The position numbers and the translations under genes are program-made. A stretch of DNA of 12,194 nucleotides from Cytophagia bacterium (lineage in GTDB: Bacteria > Bacteroidota > Bacteroidia > Cytophagales > Cyclobacteriaceae), in assembly GCA_013373005.1 (NCBI GenBank), contig JABXIP010000488.1, forward strand, positions 1 to 12,194, given 5' to 3'. The notes under the pieces are model-generated. The model worked only from the letters and a program-made list of their open reading frames with translations. It was not told the DNA's origin and did no database searches. This document shows, one piece after another, positions 1-6,300 of this stretch. How positions within the stretch are numbered: position 1 is the stretch's first letter; each line of letters opens with the position of its first letter.

Positions 1-381
1 AACTATGTGCTCGGAGGTATTGCGGGAATCTCCCTTTTAGTTGGGGGTATTGGCATTATGAACATTATGTTGGCCTCTGTGCTTGAGAGAATCAAGGAGA
101 TTGGTTTACGCTTGGCCATTGGAGCCACAAAAGCCGACATCATCTATCAATTCTTACTTGAGGCCGTAATGATCAGCTTTAGCGGAGGGATGATTGGTAT
201 CATACTCGGACTCTCTATTGCTGTTGGTATCAGCTCCTTGGCTGATATTCCAACCATGGTACACTTCTCATCCATTGCTTTGTCATTTGGTGTAGCGGTG
301 ACAGTTGGAGTCATCTTCGGAATTACTCCGGCCAAGCGCGCGGCCGATCAAGATCCAATCACCTGTCTTAGATACGAATAG
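1..381 (+). CDS. ABC transporter permease, MacB/FtsX type, C-terminal fragment
   Basis: This is the last 126 residues of an inner-membrane ABC transporter permease; the gene begins before the window, and the reading frame is open from base 1. What is visible is the end of an FtsX/MacB fold. A hydrophobic segment (about residues 3-24, with GGIGIMNIML) is followed by the charged cytoplasmic loop ERIKEIGLRLAIGATKADI, which is highly typical of MacB/YknZ-like permeases. Two more membrane segments follow (about 54-80 and 88-110), then the usual closing motif of the family, PAKRAADQDPITCLRYE, just before the stop. Members act with an ATPase and often a periplasmic adaptor to export or extract lipoproteins, peptides or small molecules. 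The substrate cannot be told from this end. The next gene lies 65 nt downstream on the same strand, and I see no terminator between them. Confidence 0.88.
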   Translation, partial: NYVLGGIAGISLLVGGIGIMNIMLASVLERIKEIGLRLAIGATKADIIYQFLLEAVMISFSGGMIGIILGLSIAVGISSLADIPTMVHFSSIALSFGVAVTVGVIFGITPAKRAADQDPITCLRYE

Positions 382-437
382 GTATTTCAGCAAGGACTGT
401 TTGGTATGCATTTTGCAGCATTATAGTCGACTTAAAG

Positions 438-444
438 AAGGAGG
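438..444 (+). promoter_or_regulatory. Strong Shine-Dalgarno sequence of the DUF4251-like gene
   Basis: AAGGAGG lies 2 nt before the ATG at 447 and 5 nt before a second in-frame ATG at 450. The spacing favours the second ATG, which would make the protein begin MKKLVS. This full anti-16S match stands out, because the other starts in the window have weak or no Shine-Dalgarno sequences. Confidence 0.6.
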
Positions 445-446
445 CT

Positions 447-1028
447 ATGATGAAGAAGTTAGTAAGTGTTTTAATTCTAAGTGTGTTGGTCAATGTTGGC
501 TTGAAAGCTCAGGATGCCAATACAGAGAAAAGTAAACAAGAACTCAGAAATGAGAGAAAAGAACAGCGAAGAATAGATCAGCAAGCTGTAGAGGATAGTA
601 CAAAGATCGCTCTAACCGAAAATGATTTCACACTTCGCGGTAATACTTTCCAAAGTAAACTTGGTCCAGTAGTCAATGTTGATAATAACGTCAACTTTGT
701 AGCCATCAGTGGTGATCAGATTGTTGTACAATTAGGGAACCTAACAACTTTTGGATACAACGGAGTAGGAGGTATCACTTATAAAGGTAGGATTCAGGAT
801 CTCGAGGTGAACGAATCGAAAGGTAGGTCTGGCTTTACGGCAAAAGTGGTCTTTAATTCGCCCAATACAATCAATACAGCTCTTTTGCGATTAGATGTAA
901 ATGGAGATAATGTTTCGGCCAGATTTATTAATGGTTCTAACCAATGGGTAATGAGAGGTTACTTCGAAAGAACATCGGAATCAAACATCTTTGTTTCTAC
1001 GAATAGAACTACTGGTCTGATCTTCTAA
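447..1028 (+). CDS. Exported DUF4251-like protein
   Basis: This is a 193-residue exported protein of unknown function that resembles the DUF4251 family of Bacteroidota; I recognised this from the overall pattern, not from a search. A clear signal peptide (residues 1-21, MMKK plus hydrophobic core, ending LKA before QD) predicts Sec export. No lipobox cysteine is present, so it should be periplasmic or cell-surface rather than a lipoprotein. A short charged segment (about 25-50, rich in K, E, R and Q, with RNERKEQRR) could be helical. The remainder (about 58-193) alternates beta-strand-like stretches with G, N and T turns and ends NRTTGLIF, as in compact beta folds. It starts at ATG 447, or at ATG 450 by Shine-Dalgarno spacing. 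It lies 65 nt after the permease gene and may share its transcript. A strong terminator follows 20 nt after the stop. No function is assigned. Confidence 0.8.
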   Translation: MMKKLVSVLILSVLVNVGLKAQDANTEKSKQELRNERKEQRRIDQQAVEDSTKIALTENDFTLRGNTFQSKLGPVVNVDNNVNFVAISGDQIVVQLGNLTTFGYNGVGGITYKGRIQDLEVNESKGRSGFTAKVVFNSPNTINTALLRLDVNGDNVSARFINGSNQWVMRGYFERTSESNIFVSTNRTTGLIF

Positions 1029-1048
1029 TTCATAAAGGTTTGAACAAT

Positions 1049-1085
1049 AAAAAGGGCCTGAATCTTACGATTCAGGCCCTTTTTT
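1049..1085. terminator. Bidirectional rho-independent terminator
   Basis: A perfect 16-bp stem (1049-1064 with 1069-1084) closes a 4-nt loop (TTAC). The G/C core GGGCCTGAATC is flanked by five A on the left and six T on the right, so each strand reads as a hairpin followed by a U-tract. It lies 20 nt after the stop of the + strand DUF4251-like gene and 17 nt after the stop of the convergent - strand hppA. It should therefore end both transcripts. Confidence 0.95.
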
Positions 1086-1102
1086 ATAAATATATCATTT
1101 AC

Positions 1103-3349
1103 TTACTCAGCGTCAGCATCAGTGATTACCTGCTCTGCTTCATCTACATGAATTTCTGTTGCAGGAGTATTATCAACGTGTCTGTCTTCAGCATGACCAC
1201 CAGTGCCATACATTTCACCCAAAATTGGGGCAATTACAAGACCAACTAGACAAGTCAACTTGATCAGAATGTTCATAGATGGCCCTGAAGTATCTTTGAA
1301 TGGATCACCTACGGTATCTCCAGTTACAGCTGCTTTGTGAGCATCAGAACCTTTGTAAGTCATCTCTCCATCAATTTCAACACCAGCCTCGAACGATTTC
1401 TTAGCATTATCCCAAGCACCACCAGCGTTGTTTTGGAAGATGGCCCAAAGCACACCAGAAACAGCTACACCAGCCATATAAGCACCAAGTGCTTCAGGTC
1501 CCATAGCGAAACCAATAATAATAGGGAATATAATGGTAATAGCACCTGGAAGCATCATTTCTCTGATGGCAGCTTTAGTTGAGATTTCAACACACTTACC
1601 ATATTCCGGCTTACCAGTGCCTTCCATAATTCCAGGAATTTCCTTGAACTGTCTTCTTACTTCTTTCACCATTTCCATGGCAGCCTTACCTACAGATTGC
1701 ATAGCCAAAGCAGAGAAGATTACAGGAACCATTCCACCTATGAATAAAGCGGCTAATACATCTGCTTTAAAGATGTTGATGCCATCAATTCCGGTGAAGG
1801 TTACATAAGCAGCGAAAAGAGCAAGAGCTGTCAATGCAGCAGAAGCAATCGCGAAACCTTTACCAATAGCAGCAGTAGTGTTTCCTACTGAATCAAGAAT
1901 GTCAGTTTTAGTTCTTACTTCTTTAGGAAGCTCGCTCATCTCAGCAATACCACCAGCGTTGTCAGCAATAGGACCGAAAGCATCGATAGCCAATTGCATG
2001 GCAGTAGTAGCCATCATGGCAGAGGCAGCGATACCTACACCATAAAATCCTGCGAATTCATATGCACCCCAGATGGCACCTGCAAAAAGAAGAATAGGAC
2101 CGAAAGTTGATTTCATTCCGGTAGCAAGACCGGCAATAATATTAGTAGCCGCACCAGTTGATGAGTTCTGGATGATAGACATAACAGGAGGTTTACCCAA
2201 ACCAGTGTAGTATTCTGTCATATAAGAAATGGCTCCGCCAACAACAAGTCCAACTATAACGGCACCGAATACTCTGATCGAAGTGATTTCAACAATACCT
2301 TCTCCGAACAATGACATTTGCATAGTTGCAGGAAGCAACATATCAATAAGGAACCAACAAGCGATGGCTGTTAGGATGATAGAACCCCAGTTACCCATGT
2401 TAAGCGCTTTCTGTACCTCAGCTTCTTTAGCATCTTCATTGCTGATTTTTACAACCATAGTACCCAGAATAGAGAATATAATTCCGCAACCTGCAATTAC
2501 CAATGGAAGCAAGATTGGACCAATTCCACCAAAGGCATCATCAATAGATCCGCCCATGTCTCTGATTACATAGTTACCCAATACCATAGAAGCTAGTACA
2601 GTGGCAACATATGAGCCGAAAAGGTCAGCACCCATACCGGCAACATCACCTACGTTATCACCTACGTTATCAGCGATAGTTGCAGGGTTTCTCGGATCGT
2701 CTTCAGGAATACCTGCTTCAACTTTACCTACAAGGTCTGCTCCAACGTCTGCAGCTTTGGTATAAATACCACCACCAACACGAGCAAATAGAGCGATAGA
2801 CTCGGCTCCCAATGAGAAACCGGCAAGGGCTTCAAGCACGATGGTCATGTCTTGTGTATTTGTCCACTCGCCACCCATAAAGAATTGGAAAAGGAGAATG
2901 AAAAGCACACTAAGACCAAAAACGGCTAAACCGGCTACACCAAGGCCCATTACAGTACCTCCGGTGAATGAAACTTTTAATGCTTTTGATAAGCTGGTTC
3001 TTGCGGCTTGCGTAGTTCTTACGTTAGCGGCAGTAGCTATTCGCATTCCAATATTACCGGCCCATCCTGAGAAGAATGCGCCAATAACGAAGGCAACTAC
3101 TATAAACCAGTGAGTTGTATCAACAACTTGAGAAATGATGCCGAGAAGAACTCCGGCAATTAGAACGAAGACGGCAAGAACACGATATTCAGCGCTAAGA
3201 AATGCAAGTGCTCCTTCTCTGATGTGAGTAGCAAGGTCTTGCATCTTTTGGTCTCCTGCATCTTGCTTGTTTACCCATTTCGCTTTGGCGATCATCACCA
3301 ATAATCCAATCAAACCCAGAACGGGTACTACATAAATAAGATAAGACAT
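1103..3349 (-). CDS. hppA: Membrane-bound K+-dependent ion-translocating pyrophosphatase
   Basis: This integral membrane enzyme (748 residues, normal for the family, about 16 membrane segments) hydrolyses pyrophosphate and pumps H+ and/or Na+ out of the cytoplasm. Family signatures are intact: the pyrophosphate/Mg site DVGADLVGKVE (201-211), DPRNPATIADNVGDNVGD (218-235), DNAGGIAEM (463-471) and the C-terminal GGAWDNAKK (643-651) with DTVGDPFKD (678-686). In GNTTAAIGKG (489-498), Ala493 and Gly496 occupy the positions that carry Lys and Thr in K+-independent enzymes, so this is a K+-dependent type. Predicted TM6 (DLFGSYVAT, 242-250) lacks the Glu seen there in most pumps, whereas TM5 has Glu183 (GAES). 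The protein ends in an acidic tail (about 720-748). The start at ATG 3349 has AAGGA 7 nt upstream. The gene is monocistronic, with a promoter candidate upstream and a shared terminator downstream. Identity is certain; ion specificity is inferred. Confidence 0.97.
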   Translation of the reverse strand: MSYLIYVVPVLGLIGLLVMIAKAKWVNKQDAGDQKMQDLATHIREGALAFLSAEYRVLAVFVLIAGVLLGIISQVVDTTHWFIVVAFVIGAFFSGWAGNIGMRIATAANVRTTQAARTSLSKALKVSFTGGTVMGLGVAGLAVFGLSVLFILLFQFFMGGEWTNTQDMTIVLEALAGFSLGAESIALFARVGGGIYTKAADVGADLVGKVEAGIPEDDPRNPATIADNVGDNVGDVAGMGADLFGSYVATVLASMVLGNYVIRDMGGSIDDAFGGIGPILLPLVIAGCGIIFSILGTMVVKISNEDAKEAEVQKALNMGNWGSIILTAIACWFLIDMLLPATMQMSLFGEGIVEITSIRVFGAVIVGLVVGGAISYMTEYYTGLGKPPVMSIIQNSSTGAATNIIAGLATGMKSTFGPILLFAGAIWGAYEFAGFYGVGIAASAMMATTAMQLAIDAFGPIADNAGGIAEMSELPKEVRTKTDILDSVGNTTAAIGKGFAIASAALTALALFAAYVTFTGIDGINIFKADVLAALFIGGMVPVIFSALAMQSVGKAAMEMVKEVRRQFKEIPGIMEGTGKPEYGKCVEISTKAAIREMMLPGAITIIFPIIIGFAMGPEALGAYMAGVAVSGVLWAIFQNNAGGAWDNAKKSFEAGVEIDGEMTYKGSDAHKAAVTGDTVGDPFKDTSGPSMNILIKLTCLVGLVIAPILGEMYGTGGHAEDRHVDNTPATEIHVDEAEQVITDADAE

Positions 3350-3377
3350 AGTTAGGTCCTTAATTTTTTAAGACGTG

Positions 3378-3385
3378 CAAAGATA
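3378..3385 (-). promoter_or_regulatory. Candidate Bacteroidota -7 promoter box for hppA
   Basis: Read on the - strand this is TATCTTTG, an exact match to the Bacteroidota -7 consensus TAnnTTTG, 28 nt before the hppA start codon. Transcription would begin near 3371 and leave a leader of roughly 20 nt containing the AAGGA Shine-Dalgarno (3357-3361). The upstream -33 element is weak: I see only a T-rich stretch, not a clean TTG. The -7 match is visible; its use as a promoter is inferred. Confidence 0.5.
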
Positions 3386-3472
3386 GCAGATGAGGTTAGA
3401 AAAGGAAAGAAGAATAAAATGAAATGGAAGTGGTTACTCAATTAATTGTAAATGAGGTAATTATCTTCCTTA

Positions 3473-3495
3473 AAAAGGTGATTTACTCACCTTTT
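3473..3495 (-). terminator. Rho-independent terminator of the queD/folE operon
   Basis: On the - strand a 9-bp stem (AAAAGGTGA with TCACCTTTT) closes a 5-nt loop (GTAAA) and continues into a T-tract, TTTTTAAGG. It lies about 30 nt after the folE stop at 3525, the correct place and orientation to end the pterin operon. The 175-nt gap 3350-3524 otherwise holds only the hppA promoter region. Confidence 0.75.
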
Positions 3496-3524
3496 AATGT
3501 TCGTTCAAGTACAATGGAGGCTGC

Positions 3525-4217
3525 CTACTTCTTGTTGTTGATGTATCCTAAGAATTCGGTTCTGGTGGCTTCTTCTTTAAACTTACCATGAAACTGTGCT
3601 GTAATGGTGCTGCTGTTCACATCTCTAATTCCTCTTGAAGAGACACAAAGGTGTTCTGCGTCAATCACCACGGCCACATCTTCGGTACCCAATATTTCTT
3701 TCAGCTCGTTCGCAATTTGAACCGTCAGTCTTTCCTGAACCTGAGGTCTTTTTGCATAATATTCTACTATACGATTGATCTTACTCAGACCAATTACCTG
3801 ACCGTTCGAAATATAGGCTACATGTGCCTTTCCAATAATAGGTACAAAATGGTGCTCGCAGTTGGAGTAGAATGTAATGTCTTTCTCAACAAGCATTTCA
3901 TTGTACTTATACTTGTTGTCGAAAAGGGCAATCTTTGGTTTGTTGGCAGGGTTGAGGCCGCTGAAGATTTCCTTGATGTACATTTTGGCTACTCTTTTCG
4001 GAGTTCCGGAAAGGCTATCATCAGTTAGGTCCAGGCCCATGATTTCCATAATATCTCTGAACTTATCTTCTATGAGATTCATCTTCAGGTCATCATCCAT
4101 ATCAAAGGCATCGGATTTCAGTGGAGTATCGTAAGATGTTCCCACATGCTCGTTTCCGATTTCTTCTATGGTTAGCTCACTAAGCTGGGTATTCAACAAA
4201 GTTTCGTTCTGTCTCAT
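3525..4217 (-). CDS. folE: GTP cyclohydrolase I (type IA)
   Basis: This cytoplasmic homodecameric-family enzyme converts GTP to 7,8-dihydroneopterin triphosphate, the entry step to folate, biopterin and queuosine. Of its 230 residues, about 45-215 form the catalytic domain. Zinc ligands are visible as Cys120, His123 and Cys191 within FYSNCEHHFVPIIGKAHVAY and AEHLCVSSRGI, and His122 of CEHH is also conserved. The strands around GLSKINRIVEYYAKRPQVQE (143-162) and RDVNSSTITAQFHGKF (198-213) are textbook FolE. The N-terminal 40 residues are acidic and variable. Met40 (at 4100) is the only later in-frame Met before the conserved part and would give a shorter protein, but neither start has a clear Shine-Dalgarno. 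With the start at 4217 it overlaps the upstream queD-like gene by 38 nt, which suggests translational coupling. Downstream of FolE, the queD-like neighbour uses its product. Confidence 0.96.
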   Translation of the reverse strand: MRQNETLLNTQLSELTIEEIGNEHVGTSYDTPLKSDAFDMDDDLKMNLIEDKFRDIMEIMGLDLTDDSLSGTPKRVAKMYIKEIFSGLNPANKPKIALFDNKYKYNEMLVEKDITFYSNCEHHFVPIIGKAHVAYISNGQVIGLSKINRIVEYYAKRPQVQERLTVQIANELKEILGTEDVAVVIDAEHLCVSSRGIRDVNSSTITAQFHGKFKEEATRTEFLGYINNKK

Positions 4218-4587
4218 ATAGCGTTACTTTCAGATCGAATTGGGCCTCGATCTTATCTCTTAGAATATTGTAGATCACCACTGCTATATTCTCTGCGGTG
4301 GGATTGATGTTTTTGAACTCTTCAACATCAAGGTTAAGGTTCTTATGATCGAACTTGTTTACCACATGTTCTTTCACCAGGTCGCTCAAAATCTTCATGT
4401 CATAGACATAGCCGGTTTCAGGGTCAGGTTCTCCGACCAATTTTACTACCAGCTCATAGTTATGGCCATGGTAGTGTTCGTTGTTGCACTTACCAAAAAC
4501 AGCCACGTTCTTTTCCTTAGACCATTCAGGGTTGTGCAAGCGATGCGCAGCATTAAAATGCTCCTTTCTAAAAACCGCTACTTTCAT
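4180..4587 (-). CDS. 6-pyruvoyltetrahydropterin synthase / QueD family protein
   Basis: This 135-residue enzyme of the PTPS/QueD (T-fold) family converts dihydroneopterin triphosphate to 6-pyruvoyltetrahydropterin (biopterin route) or to 6-carboxytetrahydropterin (queuosine route). Zinc ligands are His15 (AAHRL), His40 and His42 (HGHNY). The catalytic Cys is Cys34, in GKCNNEHYHGHNY. Asp80-His81 (FDHKNLN), PTAEN (96-100) and Glu125 (LYETERNF) complete the active site. The spacing Cys-x5-His-Gly-His and the context VGEPDPETGYVYDMK resemble eukaryotic PTPS more than E. coli QueD, which has Cys-x3-His-Gly-His, so the biopterin-type reaction is a serious possibility and I give no gene symbol. It is the first gene of a two-gene operon; folE starts inside its last 38 nt. 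The start at ATG 4587 is the only reasonable one, preceded by AT-rich sequence without a clear Shine-Dalgarno. No promoter consensus is visible in the 77-nt divergent gap 4588-4664. Confidence 0.93.
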   Translation of the reverse strand: MKVAVFRKEHFNAAHRLHNPEWSKEKNVAVFGKCNNEHYHGHNYELVVKLVGEPDPETGYVYDMKILSDLVKEHVVNKFDHKNLNLDVEEFKNINPTAENIAVVIYNILRDKIEAQFDLKVTLYETERNFVEYPA

Positions 4588-4664
4588 TCAAGATTATTTA
4601 AATCTGAGTAAGAAGTTTGCTTACTACTTTATTTACCGACTACCCAACATTCAGTCGTTGAATT

Positions 4665-6173
4665 TTGTTCAGGAATCTGAGAAATAAATCTAACAGCTCA
4701 ATAACAAAACATCAATTGAAGAAATCGGATGTATTAATTATCGGTTCTGGCTTGGGCTCTTTAACCTCGGCCGTACTGCTTGCAAAGAAAGGATTAAAAG
4801 TTCGAATTATTGAACAAAACTGGCAGGCAGGTGGCTGCACGGGCTCTTATTGGCGAAAAGGGTATGTTTTTGAGACCGGGGCTACCACTTTGGTGGGGCT
4901 GGGTAAAGGCCTGCCCTTGCAATATTTGTTAGACCAAATTGGAGTTGAAATAGAGGCTAAAAAACTTAACCTGCCCATGCAGGTTCGGCTTAAAAATGGA
5001 AGTTTATTAAACCGATTCGAGGAATTGGAAGCCTGGATTGCTGAAGCTGAAAGGGTTTTTGGTAAGGTAGGCCAGAGGCAATTTTGGGAAGAGTGCTATT
5101 CTATTAGTCAGTTTGTATGGAAGAACTCGCTTTCGCAATTGAGCTTTCCACCCAGAAAAGCCAAGGACTTCACCAAGGCAATTAAGTCGGTCTCTTTTGA
5201 GCAATTGGCGAACTTAAAGAATGCTTTTTTGTCGGTTGAGTCACTGTTGAGGAAGTATAATCTCCATGACAATCAGCCTTTCTGCGATTTCGTCAATGAG
5301 CAATTGCTGATTACAGCACAGAACCATAAGGAAGAAGTGAATGCACTTTTTGGAGCAACGGCCTTGTGCTATACCAACTACCCTAACTACTATGTTAATG
5401 GTGGACTGATTAATTTGGTGAAGCCGTTGATTGAATTTTTGACCAACCATGGAGGCGAGATTGTTTTTAGAGAAGAGGTAAGTAAGATTGACTCTAAAGG
5501 CGGGAGCTATGTAACAAGTACTCAAAAGGCTGATTATGAATCTGAGTTTGTTATTTCAGGAATTCCATTCAATAACACACTCGAGGTTTTTCAGTCTGAT
5601 AAAGTTCATAGCCTTAAGCCGAAGGTTCTGAGTTCTGAGCAGCTCAATAGTGCCTTTCAATTGGGTATTGGTTTTATTCCTCATAAAGAGTTCGATTCTA
5701 TTCACCATCAAATTCATTTGTCGGAGCCTCTTCCGGAAATAGGTTCTGCTTCAATCTTTGTGAGCCTGAATCACCCAGAAGATAATTCCAGAACTGATGA
5801 AGAAGGACATGCAGTAATGTCAGTCAGCACTCATATTCCTGATCCTGCTAACAGGGTTATTGATGGTCAGAAGGTTGAAGGGGCAATTATCGATGAGCTG
5901 ATTAGGCAGGGTTTCTTGCTTAGGGAGAATATAAAATTGGTTCACTCATCGAGCCCGGGTTCATGGACAAAATGGACTGGTAGGAAATGGGGCTTCGTAG
6001 GAGGCTATCCACAATTTAAGAAAATAAAACCCTGGCAAATGCTCGATGCCAGACTGGATAATCATAAGGCTTACCAAGTTGGTGATACTGTATACCCGGG
6101 TCAAGGTATTCCGGGGGTCACTCTTTCGGGAATAATTGCCGTTGAAAAGATGGAGTTGGATTGGGATATATAA
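4665..6173 (+). CDS. CrtI/CrtISO-like FAD-dependent oxidoreductase
   Basis: This flavoprotein (502 residues counted from TTG 4665) belongs to the family of phytoene desaturases, carotenoid cis-trans isomerases and retinol saturase-like enzymes. The dinucleotide-binding fold is clear: beta strand DVLIIGSGLGS (22-32, GxGxxG), Glu50 at the end of the second strand (RIIE), and AGGCTGS (55-61). The C-terminal FAD motif GDTVYPGQGIPGVTLSG (473-489) is diagnostic of the CrtI/CrtISO group. Both ends of the fold are present, so the gene looks intact. The substrate (carotenoid, retinoid or another polyene) cannot be read from the sequence. There is no in-frame ATG before about residue 105. The frame is closed by TGA at 4659, so initiation must use TTG at 4665, TTG at 4716 (giving MKKSDVLIIGSG, a natural N-terminus for the family) or another rare codon. 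It stands alone, divergent from the queD-like gene; no other carotenoid genes are in view. Confidence 0.88.
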   Translation: MFRNLRNKSNSSITKHQLKKSDVLIIGSGLGSLTSAVLLAKKGLKVRIIEQNWQAGGCTGSYWRKGYVFETGATTLVGLGKGLPLQYLLDQIGVEIEAKKLNLPMQVRLKNGSLLNRFEELEAWIAEAERVFGKVGQRQFWEECYSISQFVWKNSLSQLSFPPRKAKDFTKAIKSVSFEQLANLKNAFLSVESLLRKYNLHDNQPFCDFVNEQLLITAQNHKEEVNALFGATALCYTNYPNYYVNGGLINLVKPLIEFLTNHGGEIVFREEVSKIDSKGGSYVTSTQKADYESEFVISGIPFNNTLEVFQSDKVHSLKPKVLSSEQLNSAFQLGIGFIPHKEFDSIHHQIHLSEPLPEIGSASIFVSLNHPEDNSRTDEEGHAVMSVSTHIPDPANRVIDGQKVEGAIIDELIRQGFLLRENIKLVHSSSPGSWTKWTGRKWGFVGGYPQFKKIKPWQMLDARLDNHKAYQVGDTVYPGQGIPGVTLSGIIAVEKMELDWDI

Positions 6174-6262
6174 TATCAACCTGTCGTACAATCGTTCCTA
6201 TTATCACGGTTTAATTATAAGTAGTTTGATTAGCTTAATGGTGCATCTTTTCGAAGTTTCAC

Positions 6263-6300
6263 CGTTGGTATGGTAACTACTGACTTTCGACTTTGCTACT
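6263..6300 (+). promoter_or_regulatory. Upstream block shared by the two tandem surface-protein genes
   Basis: This 38-nt block aligns without gaps to 9581-9618 in front of the second copy, at a constant offset of 3318. By hand count 28 of 38 positions agree, with three runs fully identical: CGTTG, AACTACT and TTGCTACT. The last run contains the shared TTG that I take as start codon. The TTG of CGTTG lies 20 nt before CGACTTTG (CAACCTTG in copy two), a spacing like that of a Bacteroidota -33/-7 promoter, but the -7 half matches poorly. Either a common promoter or simply duplicated 5' sequence would explain it. Confidence 0.4.

Noticed and set aside
1337..3113. Several + strand open frames of 80-115 codons opposite hppA (1337-1582, 1533-1808, 2229-2573, 2841-3113)
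   Set aside because: They are antisense shadows of the highly conserved hppA reading frame, with low-complexity, membrane-complement-like compositions and no Shine-Dalgarno or family features.
3651..4134. + strand open frames opposite folE
   Set aside because: They overlap each other in different frames and run antisense to unmistakable FolE motifs; no independent coding evidence.
4588..4664. Divergent promoter between the queD-like gene and the CrtISO-like gene
   Set aside because: A promoter must exist here or nearby, but I find no TAnnTTTG with a correctly spaced TTG on either strand, so I cannot place it.
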